Both the position numbers and the translations under genes were made by a program. 64,000 nucleotides of DNA from Paramyrothecium sp. XJ0827 (lineage: Eukaryota > Ascomycota > Sordariomycetes > Hypocreales > Stachybotryaceae): contig JAJFPB010000001.1 of assembly GCA_020881915.1 (NCBI GenBank), forward strand, positions 4,216,001 through 4,280,000, written 5' to 3'. The notes below the pieces were generated by a model. It was not told the DNA's origin. It saw nothing but the letters and a program-made list of their open reading frames with translations, and did not search any database. The stretch's first letter is position 1, and each line of letters starts with the position of its first letter. This document shows positions 35,964 through 48,545 of the stretch, piece after piece.

Positions 35964-37729
35964 TTACACGCTCTCTTTCTTCTTGATTTCCTTCGCAGCT
36001 TCCAGCGCGTCCCGCAGAGTGTCAATCAAATCCTGCTCATCTTCTAGCCCAGCCGACAAGCGGACACTCTCCTCCTTCACCCCAAACTGCGCCATCTGTG
36101 CCTTCTCTGCGGGATCCTTGCTGAAGACCAACATGCTGTAAGGGAACATCAGAGTCACATGGCCTCCCAAGTGCGGGGACGGATAGAACCCGCAACGGTC
36201 ATAGAATGCCCGCGCTGTCTCCAGGCTCTCAAAGACAACCGTCAGGAGGCACCCGTAGCCCGGCTCCGGAAGCTCCGGGGTGCTCCGCCTGAACAGCGCG
36301 TCAAAGTTGGCCTTCGTGGACAGCAGCGGTGGGTACTGGACCACGGACACAGGCGACTCCGGGTCGGCAGCGCTCTCCTGCAGGAAGCTCGCCATGGCGT
36401 AGGCGTTCCTGTTGAGGATCTGCGTCCGCTCCAGGAACTTCTGCGAGTTGGCGAGGAGCACTTCGGCGTCCGAGGCAAACAGCTCATTGTGGTGGCTCGA
36501 AGCGTACAGCAAAGACAGCGCAGAGTAATGGGGCGAGAGCGGATTTAGGATGATGCAGCCAGCCATCACGTCGGCCAAGCCGCTGAAGGACTTCGTGAGA
36601 GAGGTGAGTACGAGGTCCGAGTACGGAAACACGTCGATGTTAGCAGAAGAACCGACAGTCTCATCAACGACAAGGACGAAGCCAAACTTCTCGGACTACA
36701 TCGGGTCAGAATGAAGGCGGAGAACATCAGATTCAATAGGAGACCTACGAGCTTCTTGAGACGGGCAAGGTCGGGGGTTTCCAGGCCTGGATTGCCGGGA
36801 ATCTCGACGAAAGCATAGCTGACAGGCCTACCCGCCTTGGCCTCCTCATCCAACCACGCCTCCAGCTCGTCGAGGCCACGCTCGTCAACCGCGCCAAAGT
36901 GCTTCATCCCATGCGGGCACTCCTCGACCAGGTGGTGGTGCGTGTTGTGGAAGACGATGCCGATGATGACAATCGTCCCTGGGCGATACCTGAGCATGAG
37001 GTTGCCGGTGTGGTACACGCTGCCCATGCCCGTCGGATACAGGTAGACATCCTTCGTCGTGCAGGTTACCTGAGACGGGGCAGGGGCCGCCCTGTGCAGG
37101 ATAGAGCAGACACGCTCCTTGAGGCCCTGGTGAGCGGGGCTCTCCGGTGTCCAGGTCGGCGGCGGGACCGCCTGCGGCTCGAGATACGGCACTTCCTTCA
37201 TCCCTTCAACTTCCTTGAGGAGCTGCTCTGCTCCACGGATCGAGAGACCCAGGCCGGCGTTACCCCAGCTGAGCATGATGCCCGGCGTCTGCATTCTACT
37301 GTAAAAGATGAGGTAGAGCCGGTGTCCGCCTACGTCTACGCACCGATACTCGAGGTCCTCGGGCTTCATGACGTGTTGCTTTCGGTGCTCGTTTGTGACA
37401 TGCCCGCGCGTATACGGCCACATCTCCGGGTTCAAATACAGCATGGCGCCCTTTCCTTCTTGGTTCAGTCGCTTGGCAAGCTCTCCCCCGAGCTACGATA
37501 CTCCTTTGTTAGAGAAAATACTGCACATTGCAAGACGTCGTCTTACCATGGCAACGTATTGCGTGGGCGCAAATCGAGGGTATATGTTCTTGATCCTCGC
37601 CATGTCCCGCATGTCCCCATCCCGTATCCTCTTCGTCACCTCCCACGTCGGTATGTTGGTGATGATGGAGTACGGTGTACAAGGAGGAGGCGCCTGGCCA
37701 AACTCCGACTGGGTAGCTAAAACAACCAT
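35964..37729 (-). CDS. cystathionine gamma-synthase-like PLP enzyme
   Basis: This is a predicted 552-residue pyridoxal-phosphate enzyme of the Cys/Met metabolism (trans-sulfuration) family. The exons are 37547-37729, 36749-37492 and 35964-36695, all phase 0. The N-terminal 170 residues are the extension typical of fungal cystathionine gamma-synthases. The PLP core includes YPTGMGSVYHTGNLM, SYAFVEIPGNPGLETPDL, VVDETVGSSANIDVFPYSDL and the Schiff-base lysine motif TSLTKSFSG. The reaction in this subfamily is usually gamma-replacement on an acylated homoserine, but related fungal copies serve secondary metabolism, so the substrate is not certain. No adjacent sulfur-metabolism genes are present. 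Confidence 0.85.
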
Positions 37730-38394
37730 GATTGTGGTGACTTGTTCTTGAGCAAAGCTCCTGTTGTCTTCGAGTCGTTCAAAACCTTTCAGCTTGCAAG
37801 AACGTTGAGCTCACCGTGTGATGAGGTGGTTGTTCTGTCATTCAAGAGGAGGGCAGAATGTGCGAGCTGATCACCTTAAGTGATGGCCATATAACGTGTC
37901 ACATGGCCAAAATGCCAGCGGCAGCTTACGATGGAGCTGAAAAAGCTAAACTGCATGTTGAGCCTGTGAATGACCCTAAGCTGAGGGGCGTACGTATATC
38001 GTGAGTAGGGGCTGCGCTCTGTGAAAGCTCTCGTGTCGCACGCTAGATGGGTGCCGCCACGTTGTCCTAGCCCATAAGTTACGACGAGCTGAATTGGGTT
38101 CCGAGTCTATCAAATGGAATGCCATTGAACGAACGCTCTATAACTTACACTAGTACATAAATACGCTTTGAAACCAGTTTCTGACTAACTTTCGCCTAGG
38201 CTTATCCAGCTAGCCATGTTCTAGACAAGCCCTGTCTGATGGTCGAGAACGTGACTTTTATGAGCCCAGAAGACCGCCTAGCTTTCCTCCTTACGGCCAC
38301 TAGGCAACGGAAAATCATTTGTAGGCCCCAAGTGCATTCCTCAAGGGGCTCTGGCTGAAGTCTAGAATGCAACGAACACCGTTGCACGGTTCCC
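37730..38394. other. intergenic region between the PLP enzyme and VTC4
   Basis: This holds the promoter of the PLP enzyme gene and the VTC4 3' untranslated region. No gene is seen. Confidence 0.55.
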
Positions 38395-40805
38395 TCACCA
38401 CCATGACCTCTCGCGGCCCTCGAAGATGAAGTTGATCGCCACCGCAATGAACAACGCGCCGCAAAGAACCGAAGGGCCCCAGCGGTCATAGTACTTAACA
38501 ACCTTGCGGTTACGGATTGCACGGCTTCGGTAGAAGTAAATTCCAACAGAATAGCAAACGCTCAGGATGGCTAGCAACGTGAAGATGCCCGAAATCCAGA
38601 AAGACGTGAGGGTAGGATGTGAGCCGAAGTTAAGAAGAGTAACGGCAATGGTGGCGATGTAAGTCGAGTACTCAAGCTGATGGGCATGTTAGCAACTCCT
38701 CCGTGTTCCTGAATCTCAACGATAACTTACCCAACCAAGGAACGTTCTTTCGGCAGCAAAGTAGACCTTCGGCTCAACGCGAACCGGAACGTAGATCTTT
38801 TTGCCTGGTGGAGCCTTGAATTTCTTGTGCTGGATTTGTTCCGAGCCGAAGAGCATCTGTTGTCGCTCGCCTCTGGGGATAGCACTACCCCGTGGATGCG
38901 GAGCCACTGATTTGATGAGGTTAAGAGCACCGTGGCCGAAGGCACGCCCCTTCGTGGCGACGAGCGTTGAGTAGTAGTGCCAACCACCGATGCGTCGCGC
39001 CTCCTCCAGCTCATAATTCTCATCGTACTCGTCATCTGAATCGTAGATTGGGAAATCTTCACTGGCAGTCGGAAGCTCCACAGTCTGGCCTTCCACATCG
39101 GCGCGGCTACGGCCGTTGCCCTGCGAACTGGATTCACCATTGGTACCGGCCACTCGGGAGGATCGCACCTCCTCGTCGTCAGAGTCAATGTCTTCCTCGT
39201 CCTCATCATCTGAGGTCGTTGTAGTGCCCGACAGCCCTGGTCTTCGGATACCAAAATCATGGGTCGGTGGCTTGCGGATGTCAACGTCCATCTGAGGCAT
39301 CCAAAAGGGAAGCAGCTTAATGTGATCGGGGAACAAGCAGGCCGTTCCGTGGATGAACTTGGAAAACTTGGGCACGGCCTCGACAAGGTGGGAGGAAATG
39401 AGCTGACGAACCCACTCTGGGGGCTCTTGTCCCATCTGCGTCTGAAGCTTGACCTCCAACACCGCATATGGAAAGCGTACGATGTCCTCCTGGGGAAGTT
39501 GCGAGAATGGATAATCAATGCCGATGTCCATACGTCTCCAATTGTCGCCAGATCGATCGTGGTCCAAGTTGTCTTCCCGGACCATTGTCAGCTCAGTGTC
39601 CAGCGAAATTCGAACACGTGCATCGGCCGGCAGCTGGAAGGCTGTGCGGTTGTAGAAGGACCGGCAAACAGGCTTGTAACCCTTCTTGATGACAGAGTAT
39701 TGAATTTCAGAGGCCAGCCTCTGATCCTCGGCGATGGCCTTTTCCGACTTCTTTCCCTCTTTTCTTGCTTTCTCGAAGAGGGCTGCGGGTAAAAGCTCGC
39801 CCTTCATGTAAGCATTGACATTCTTCTCCTTGATTGAAAACCGTGCTTTGACAGACTTTTCGCCAGTCCAGTCTTCGCGGTGTGTCTTGCGCTCAACGAA
39901 TATGGTTTCCGTTTGCATCCCACCGTACCACCGCAGTCGAATTGCCTCTGCACCCTCGCTTTTCTTCAAGCGACCTTCGTAGAGATCCCACTTGTCAGGG
40001 TTGTCGTAGTAGATGGAGGTGATGGCGGAATCCTGGGGGTCAAACTCCTTGCTCGCATTGAACACGAGGACGGGAAGGTGCTTGAGAATGATGAGTTTGA
40101 GCTCCGTCACATTGTCCGGGTGCACCCAGTATTTGGTGGTCTGTCGAACGAAACTGGCCTGGCCACCTCCAGCAGCGCTGTCGCCCTTGACTGGGTTGCC
40201 ACGGGTGCGCACGAGATCGTACAGCTTCGACAGCTTAATGACAGATGCATCGTAGTTCTCCTTGTAGAAAGGCTTCGCCTTGAGTCGGGTGTCGAAAGCG
40301 GGTCGCAGGTGCCATTTGGTCGTTTTCTGCAGCGCATTAGTGATGCTCAGGAGGCTATACTAAACCCGACACTCACGTCATGCTTCTTGATGATCTTGTA
40401 GAATCCCGTGTAGTTCAGCTGGACGAACTTGGCCAGATCGTGAACATCAGCAATAATGTCGCTCAGGTCCTCTTCCAGCAGCATGAACTCCTCCTCACTA
40501 GGGCCGTCCTCGCCAGGGCCGCGCTCGTTCAGCCGATTGACGACGTCCCTGACCTCGCGCTCGCTGACGGCAATGCGCCTCGAGATCTCCATGGCCTTGA
40601 CCTGCTGCTTCGTGTGGACCTTCTCGAGCTCGGTCTCGAGCTTGGCGACGAACCGAGTCTCGTCATCCTCGGTCCACTCGTTATTGCCCCCGGTTTGGGC
40701 CTGGCCGGTGGCGCGCTTCAGCTCCGTCTTGAGACCATCGTAGTCAATGTAGTACCATTGATACTCGCGAATGACGCTAGAGCGCAGCTGCTCGCCGAAC
40801 TTCAT
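38395..40805 (-). CDS. VTC4: vacuolar transporter chaperone VTC4, polyphosphate polymerase
   Basis: This is a predicted 768-residue catalytic subunit of the vacuolar VTC complex, which makes polyphosphate from ATP and moves it into the vacuole. The exons are 40377-40805, 38731-40326 and 38395-38676. The N-terminal SPX domain (about 1-150) begins [26 protein letters not shown] and binds inositol pyrophosphates in this family. The central tunnel domain (about 190-490) has the basic motifs [10 protein letters not shown] and [10 protein letters not shown] and the pattern [12 protein letters not shown]. An acidic linker precedes three C-terminal membrane helices encoded partly by the last exon. 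The start is placed at MKFGEQ, the conserved SPX start, rather than an in-frame upstream ATG at 40901. Confidence 0.9.
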
Positions 40806-42001
40806 GACGATGGTGCCAGGTTTGGCTTGGAATGTTGTCGAGGTTCGGCGGGTGGATGTCCAAGTCTTCTGGCGAGTTCTGAGGTCTTGCACAATCAGCA
40901 TGTGTGCATGGCGAAGCTAGGCCCGAGGTAGACAGAAGAGCAATTGCAAGCCTTGCGGGCGCTAGCAAGAAGCAGCAGAGAATGACGCGGACGAAAGGCA
41001 AAAGGGCGCAAAAGAGCTTACTTGGGGAGAAGGTTGGGTTTTTGCTCCGCACTCGAACAAACGAGTGGCTGAAGTACCTGAATCAAAAATCGGCCGGCAG
41101 GTCAAGTGGAAGGTTTCGTGAACCAGTGACGGAACAGGTAATGAATGAGAGGTAAACACCACGGGGTGAGATGCCGTTGCCGACAGGTGCTTCAAGCTAG
41201 GTACGGTGCAGGTACTGCAGGGGTCTCTCTTATGCGATGGTGGTTTTTCAGTGACGCTGGCCGTAGAATGCTCACAATTCGCCAATGGAAAGAGGTACCT
41301 CCAGAACGTGGAGCGCCGTCATGACAACGTGCTGGGGGGAGCTTAGCCTTAAGCTACCTTAGTGCTTTGCGCCTGGTTAGCGCTGTTGCTGGCCATGGAG
41401 GGGCTTGAAGGTGGGGTCTTTTTCTCCCTCGATCTCAACGCACTGCAGCTGGTAAGGAACGGCCTGGGCCACCTCGTGATGAAGCGAACTCAGAATGGCC
41501 GCGGTAACGCTTTTCTCTACCAAGTATTGCCTGCTTTGTGCTCCCACCTTGCCCTCTGGAAAGCTTTACCTTAGGTACCTACTTGAAATACCTACCTACC
41601 TACCTACCTACCTACCTAATCTACATTGGCGTCATGATAGGACTTGAACGATTCCAGCACCACATCCAGAAAAAAGAAGAAGTGGAGCGGAATCGGCACC
41701 TTAGGTGCTTGGTTTTCTTAGCCAAATTTTTATAATTTTTCCCCCCGTTGAATTTCACGAACAGCCCAGTCACCACCCCATTGGTGCTGAGTTGAGGACA
41801 ATTCCTTTACTGGACCTACCTAGGTACCTACCTTACACATTGTAGACGCAATTCCCACGTGCCTCCTCGAACGTACCTTACTCGGGTAAGGTAGCAATAA
41901 ACACTCCTCGTACACTCAGGTATTAACTGTAATAGGAATCATAGCTCGTCGAATACTTATACGTATCACTTGGACCCCGCAATCCCCCTCCAACAAGAAT
42001 C
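40806..42001. promoter_or_regulatory. divergent intergenic region VTC4/RMT2
   Basis: This 1.2-kb spacer contains a (CCTA)7 microsatellite and a perfect TACCTAGGTA palindrome at 41817-41826. It also has several TTAGGTACC-type stretches. No gene is seen. Confidence 0.6.
41591..41618. repeat. (CCTA)7 microsatellite
   Basis: Seven perfect CCTA units lie in the VTC4/RMT2 spacer. Confidence 0.95.
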
Positions 42002-43341
42002 ATGGTCCAGATTGACGATTCTCTGCCCGCACGAATCACTTCAGAATGCCCTCAGGATATCCGTGATATTCTCCATCATGCTTGGGCGCATGACCTGAGT
42101 GGCCTAAAGAAGCTGCTCGACGCTCGCGACACAGCTACCGCCCAAGACCCAAAGACAGGCGAGACCCCCCTGCATGCTGCCATCCGAGCTTGCGGGCCAG
42201 CAGCACTTGACGCCGGGGACGATGAGAACGAAGAGGACGGCAGCGTGGAGGAGGCCAAGGGCGTAGTACAGGAGCTCTTCTTTTCCGGTGCGATCTGGAA
42301 CGACGTCGATTCGAACAATGAGACGCCTGGCTGTGTGGCCTGGCGACTTGGTCGCATGTCGCTATACAACATGTGTGTTGACGCTGGAGTTCGAGCCGAG
42401 CTCCTCTTCGCCATCATGGATGGCTACGAACAACTATCCTCCGGGTCTGAGGACGGTGATGTGGCCATGGAAGAAGAAGACGACGCCGCTGTAGCCGATG
42501 ATGCGGCCGCAGAAGGCACGGAGGACAAGATTTCCGAGCCCAAATTCGTCCCTCCAAATGCCAACGAGAAACCTGTCACGAGCGAAGAATATCTCAAATC
42601 CGAGCTAACCTACGACGCCGACAAGCTAGTCGACTCCGACCTCAATGGTGTAATGATGGCCTGGGAGACGGACATCATGCGACGCTCCGTCGACGCCTTG
42701 ATACCGAACAAGGAGGCAGGCAAGCGTATCCTCAACATCGGATTCGGCATGGGCATCGTCGACGGGATGTTTTCTGAGCTCAAGCCCTCCCGTCACCACA
42801 TCATCGAAGCCCACCCTTCCGTCCTACAGCACCTGGCTAAGCCAGGCGCCAAGTTTGGCCCGTCGTGGGAACAGAGCGGACCGGAAGAAGGGGCCTTCAA
42901 GGTGCATGGAGGCAAGTGGCAAGATGTTGTGCCAAAGCTCCTTGAAGAAGGCGAGGTCTACGATGCCATCTACTTCGATACGTTCGGTGAGGACTATTCG
43001 CAGCTGCGGATGTTCTTTACAGAATATGTGCCGGCTCTCATGGATCAGGATGGGCACTTTAGCTTCTTTAATGGTCTCGGTGCCGACAGGCGGATATGCT
43101 ACGATGTTTATTGCAAGGTTGTCGATATGCACATGTCAGATGCAGGTATGGATGTTGAGTGGGAGTCAAGCAAGGTCGACATGTCAGGACTTGACGAGGA
43201 AGGCAAGGGAGAGTGGGAGGGTGTACGCAGGCGATACTGGACGCTTGATGGTAAGCTCAAGACCCCAGACACACTGATTGATGAAACTAGTCTAATTTTG
43301 AAACAGAGTATCGACTGCCTATCTGCACATTCATGGGTTGA
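42002..43341 (+). CDS. RMT2: protein arginine N-methyltransferase 2
   Basis: This is a predicted 427-residue S-adenosylmethionine-dependent enzyme of the Rmt2 family, which in yeast delta-N-methylates an arginine of ribosomal protein L12. The exons are 42002-43250 and 43307-43341. An ankyrin-like N-terminal part (GETPLHAAIRACG) precedes an acidic linker. The methyltransferase core has motif I ILNIGFGMGIVDG at about residues 243-255, then HHIIEAHP and YDAIYFDTFGEDY. Splicing the last 56-nt intron gives the family C-terminus EYRLPICTFMG. Without splicing the frame runs on to 43486. It converges on the hexokinase gene. Confidence 0.9.
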
Positions 43342-43486
43342 GATCACCTTCCCCACCGCCAGTCTGGCGTTTGCTCAGTACATGGAGTCTGTACATAGCC
43401 AGCCCTGCGAACTACGGTATCTCTGCCTCGCCACGTGCATTTCCCATGTCATCTGCCCAAAACTTTCCTGCGCTTTGTACCCTTGA

Positions 43487-45159
43487 TCATTTGTAGTTCT
43501 CCGGGTGCAGAATACCAGCCATGTTGCCCTCCTTAACCCGCTTCAGGGTTAGGGCCGCGATCAACGCTGCTCCTACACCACTGCCATCTTCGGCTGCGAG
43601 GATCTCCACAGGATCTTCCTCCTTGGGGTCCGTCTTTTCAGGCCAGTCGAGAATCTCGCGCAGTGCCACGGCGCCGCGTGCCTTGAAGTGGGGGTATTTG
43701 TTAAACACAGAGCCATCGGCACCAACATGGCAGCTCTTGTAACCTTTCTTCTTGCAGATGGCGGCAACACCACAGGCAGAGAGACGGGCAGCTCGGGTGC
43801 CAATGAGCTCTGACAGGCGTCGGACCAGCTCGAGCTCTGGGCGCGTGCAAGTTATGTTGAGCTTGCTGTTGAACATGTCATAAGTCTCCTGAAGGTTCTC
43901 GAAGGGATCCCTAAATGCGGTTAGCATTCCCTTTGCTTAATCCAGCACAAAGCCTGTTGACTTACTCTTCAACGGCAGACAGGAAAGAAGAGTCCAGTGA
44001 GTATGGCTTACGCAGTTGCGCAATGTCCTGGCCCTCGAAAATGTGAACATCCTTGTTGTCGTGCAAGTCGACCAAAACCAGGCGGAAGATCTCTCCCAGG
44101 TAGAGACCCGCAATCATCTTCTCGAAAGCCTGCTGGCCTGGACGGGGAGAATCCCTGTCGATGATCTGATCGAACGAGGTGCGAGGAAGCACCTTGTGCT
44201 CGTTGTCGAAAGCACCCCACTCGCAGTTGATGGCCATAGGGCAGTCCGCCGGCAGGTTCATGTGGGCAAGCTTAGGAATCGAGCCGCAATCTTCCATGTA
44301 AGCCGCATTGCAGCCAGTACCAAAAATGCAACCGATGGCCATTTTCGTATCTGTGTAAGCCGAGGCGATGAGCGTACCGGTAGTATCGTTGATCAAAGCT
44401 GTCAGCTTAATGGGCACGCCCTATTTGACCGTGAGTGACAATAGACGATAACTGAGACCTGAGGGCTCTTACACGCTTCGCGAGAGCAGCCTCGAACATG
44501 GGCACCACGTTCTCGTTCTCAACTCCCGCAATATCGAAGCCCTTCGTCCAGCGCTGCAGAATGCCTTCATCGATGTAGTTCTGTGTCGCAGGGTAGGAGA
44601 AGGTGAAGCCTAGAGGGATCGCGTCGAGCTTTGAGCAATCGCCGTGATGCGTCTCAACGAACTGGTGCAGGCAATCTGCGATATACTCCCACAGCTCATC
44701 CTTGTTTCCAGTCTTGAGCTCCTCGGGCATGCGGTACTTGGACTGAATAATGTCGAATTCTGACTTCTGGTCGGTCAAGGTGATTTCGCAAACGCGGAGG
44801 TTCGTGCCGCCCATGTCCAAAGCAAGATACGTTCCTGTCTCGTGGCCATCGGGGAAGGACATGACCCAGGTAGGGTTCATGGGCTGTTCCATGAGGATTA
44901 GCTAGCTGTATCGCAAGAAGGCCATGACCACGGAAGTCCACTTACGATGCTTCCACCCTCGACAGTGAGACCTACCAGCGAAAAAGGTGAGCAGAGTTTA
45001 ATCATTTGGAGATCGCGAATGGTCTATACCTTTGGTGAGCTCATTGACGAAGTGGTCTGTGATTTGCTTGAGCTTCTCGGTGGGAACTGTGAAGTCCTTC
45101 TCCAACTGGCGAATTTGCTCCAGAAGGTCCTTGGGAATATTCGTCTTGGACCCTGCCAT
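43487..45159 (-). CDS. hexokinase
   Basis: This is a predicted 481-residue hexokinase that phosphorylates glucose and fructose with ATP in the cytosol. The five exons are 45030-45159, 44946-44971, 44473-44883, 43966-44420 and 43487-43910; the second is only 26 nt. The ATP-phosphate motif is LALDMGGTNLRV, the sugar-binding motif is GFTFSYPAT (the usual SYPAS with Thr replacing Ser), the catalytic aspartate is in LINDTTGTL (about D201), and GTGCNAAY and NCEWGAF follow. The C-terminus has HVGADGSVFNKYPHF and GSGVGAALIAAL. All features are of an active hexokinase rather than a catalytically altered regulatory homologue. Confidence 0.93.
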
Positions 45160-46957
45160 GATGTATCGTCAGTTCATAACCTGGTCAAACAAAATTCTTA
45201 AGAAATCGCTCCAATCAACGTTATAACGCTGGCTTCAAGAAGAACAGTATTGTGCCAAAATGCCAATATACGCATCCGGATCTTGAGCTGCGCAAGAGAA
45301 TGAGGGCTACTTTAAGAGGCTCGGCCTTTATTCATGGAACGCGTCGATGGGGGGGGGGGGGGCGAGCACTATGATGATGTCACGTAGCGTCTGGAAGTTG
45401 TGGTCCCAGGAACAATACCCGCTTGACACTGGTCAATGAATGTACCCAGGACCCCTGGATTAGAAAAGGATGACAGCTCCTCCACGAATTTCATCAGGGG
45501 GCACGTCCTGGCTTGGCTTGCGCTCAAGTGACCGTGTCGCATCCTGCACCACTGCAGTACGAACCTGAGCATCGCAAGCCCGAGCCCGATGCGATGCGCA
45601 CACGCCCAGCAAACAGCACGTAGCAGCCTCAATAGACCGACCGAAAACCGAGAACGTCTGGTCGCGACTACCGTAGCTCAATAACAGGATATGACGGTCA
45701 GGCAAAGCAATAGAACTGGTGGGCGGGGGGCTCGCGGCGCTTCGCGCGAAAACCGGAGCTCCCGGAGCTTGCAATGGCACCTCTGCGACAGACAGAACGA
45801 AGGATGGATAGTGTTCGCGCCAAACGAGAAATCTCAGCAACAAAAGGCATATTCAACGTACCCTTCCGAGAGGGAGGTGGTCGTGGTCCGAGGCCAACCA
45901 TTTTCTGTTGGAAGCTTCGTGGGGTACGGCGGGGCAGTCGTTGGGAGCAGTCGGCAGAACAGAGGCGCGGGGTGCTGAAAGAGCTGTATAGCTATTCAGG
46001 CGACTTGGTAGTTGTAGGATCTGAATGGCGACGAGTGTGTTGATTGTACTTGCTATGCAATCACGATGGCACGGCACTTGTGTATTGTGAAGGTAATGTG
46101 AGGATAAGTAGCAAAGCAGGGTGAGGATTTGGAAGTTTGGAACCACCGGCCTTACTTTGCCAGACCTCGATAGATAAATCTGTCAGCTGCTCTGATTCAG
46201 GTACCAGCTGGCGCGCCCACCGCCTGTAGATCGACAGGTATTCCAAGCAAGGTAAGGTAAGGTGCATCAATGTACCCTCTCGCACAGCTTCCGTCATGCA
46301 CTACATGATGTGACCCAATTACCTTTACATTAGCTTGCTCCAGAGCCCCGGCAGCCAATGCCTGAGCGGTGAATGTATCGCTAGCTCCAGCCATTGGCGT
46401 TTTGTGGGAGACCGAGAACAGGAGATGTTTCTCTCAACTACCAGATCCGTAATATCGCCGAAGCTCGGCGAGACCCTTATTCTTCACAGGCGACCAATAT
46501 TGGCGCAGTTTCGGGCAAGGAGTGGCTTTTGTCTAGTTTCAATGGTTCAATTGCATCCTTGCCCGGTCCTTCTTTGGCATTGACCTTTGAAGACGCCGTG
46601 CGCGACACTTGCCAGCCTTTTGCAGCTTTGCTTGGCGCAAGTCTTCACGGTTACAGGACCTTGGCTGACCTCAAGGTGGGGGTTCCTCGCTGCCCCACAC
46701 GGTGAAGTCACTCGTGAGGAGGCCAGGAAAGGTACAATGTAGCGCGGGAGGGAGAGGCCGGCAGAACGTTGTCCCGCACTAGCACTTGTAAGCTTGTGAT
46801 TGGCTGGAGCTACACCACAGCTCTGGACTACGAATGGCAACGTATGCCTTTCTGAGCTGGTGGCATTAGTAGGACTAGGCGTTATCGAACTGTACCTCTC
46901 TTCCACAATTCGGGGCAACGCGCGATCAATGAGCGGCCGCCCGAACACCTCGTCAAC
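45160..46957. promoter_or_regulatory. divergent intergenic region hexokinase/OST1
   Basis: This 1.8-kb spacer holds a run of 14 G at 45349-45362 and GGTAA repeats at about 46251-46262. Open frames such as 45460-45843 (minus) lack family traits and start context. I see no gene. A long upstream region would suit a carbon-regulated hexokinase promoter. Confidence 0.5.
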
Positions 46958-48545
46958 ATGAAGCCGTTTTCAGTAGCAACGGCCCTGGTTGGCCTGCTGT
47001 CGACCGCCATTGCCAGCCCCCCTTCACAAACACCTGGCACCTCCAAGGTCGAGATACCAGCCCAGTTCAAGCCTCCCCAGGTTTTCAAGAATGCCAACTT
47101 GGTGCATGTTATCTCCGTGGAGAAGAACTATGTCAAGGAGCAGGTCAATGTTCTCATCGAGAACGTCGCGTCGGAGCCGCAAGATGTTTACTATCTGCCC
47201 TTCACCGCGGACCAGATGTCTCGAGTAGGAGGCCTCGAGGTCAAGGACCGCAAGGATGCGACTGCTGGACCATTCAAGGTTTCGGCCGTGGAGATCGATC
47301 CCCTCAGGTGAGAATCAACAAAGTAGAATGTCGAGAGACCGAGCTGACAACCATGCTAGCGATATCCAATACTACAGCATCAAGCTGCCCTCTCCGTTGG
47401 AGGCTGGGGGTCAACAGACTCTTGGCATCAGCTTCTACTACCTCAAGGCATATAGGCCGCTCCCGGCTACCATTAACCAGGACGAACCCCAATTCCTTGT
47501 CTACGATTTCTCCGTCTACGCCCCGTCAGCCTACCCGACCACAAAGCAAAAGACTGAAGTCAAAGCCCCCTCGGCAACAATCCCTGATTATACAACCATC
47601 GTTGGTAGCAGTGATGACGAGAAGTTCCCCCAAAAGCAGGGCTCCAAGCTCACTTACGGTCCGTTCGGAGAGAAGCCGGCAGGTGCAGTTTCTGCTGCGC
47701 AAGTCAGGTTCGAGTTCACGAAGCCTGTCACCCACATGTCAACACTGGAGCGAGACGTCGAGGTCAGCCACTGGGGTGGCAACGTCGCTTTCGAGGAGCG
47801 ATATACCATGTACCACCGAGGCGCCAACCTTACGAACCAATTCAACCGAGTCAAGTGGCAGCAGTCGCAATATTTCAATCCCAACACCTTCGCGCTCAAG
47901 GAGCTTCGCGTTCCGCTCCAGGTCGGCAGTGTGGACCCGTACTTCACGGACGTCATTGGTAACGTTTCGACATCACGTTTCCGAAGCAACAAGCGGGAAG
48001 CTGTTCTTGAGCTCAAGCCCCGTTACCCCTTGTTTGGAGGATGGAAGTACCCCTTCACGATTGGCTGGAACTCCAACACAGCCAACTTTCTCCGCAAAAC
48101 CGCAACGGGCGGCTATGTCCTCAAGGTTCCCTTTTTTGAAGGCCCAAAACAGGTCGAAGGCGTGGAATACGAGCAGGTCACTGTTCGCGTTGTTCTCCCT
48201 GAGGGATCTGAGTAAGCACAACCAAGTTATATCAAGTCGGATAATCAATAGCTAACCATAGGCAGGAACGTGAAACTTTACGCTGGCATTCCCGAATCGT
48301 CCATTCTCGAGACATCGATTGGTACTGAGAAAACATATCTCGACACAATTGGCCGAACTACAGTCGTCATCAAGGCGCGCAACCTTGTGGACGAGTTCCG
48401 GGATCGTGACCTCATCATCTCTTACGAGACTCCGCTCATTGCTACGCTGAGGAAGCCTATTGTTATCTTTGCGAGCACATTGGCCGTCTTTGTTACCGCA
48501 TGGGCGCTTGGGAAGGTTGAGATGGGTTTCTCCACGAAGAAATGA
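46958..48545 (+). CDS. OST1: oligosaccharyltransferase subunit OST1 (ribophorin I)
   Basis: This is a predicted 493-residue subunit of the ER oligosaccharyltransferase, which transfers glycans to Asn in nascent proteins. The exons are 46958-47307, 47360-48211 and 48266-48545. A signal peptide of about 19 residues precedes the ribophorin I domain with VISVEKNYVKEQVNVLIEN, DIQYYSIKLPSPL, VSHWGGNVAFEERYTMYHRGA and YPLFGGWKYPFTIGWN. A single membrane helix (IVIFASTLAVFVTAWALG) lies near the C-terminus. Length and layout match fungal OST1. Confidence 0.93.

Noticed and set aside
36899..37720. Plus-strand frame of 273 codons
   Set aside because: It is antisense to the cystathionine gamma-synthase-like gene and crosses its intron.
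35964..40805. Possible sulfur/phosphate gene cluster formed by the PLP enzyme and VTC4
   Set aside because: The genes are unrelated in function and lie among other housekeeping genes; adjacency alone does not support a cluster.
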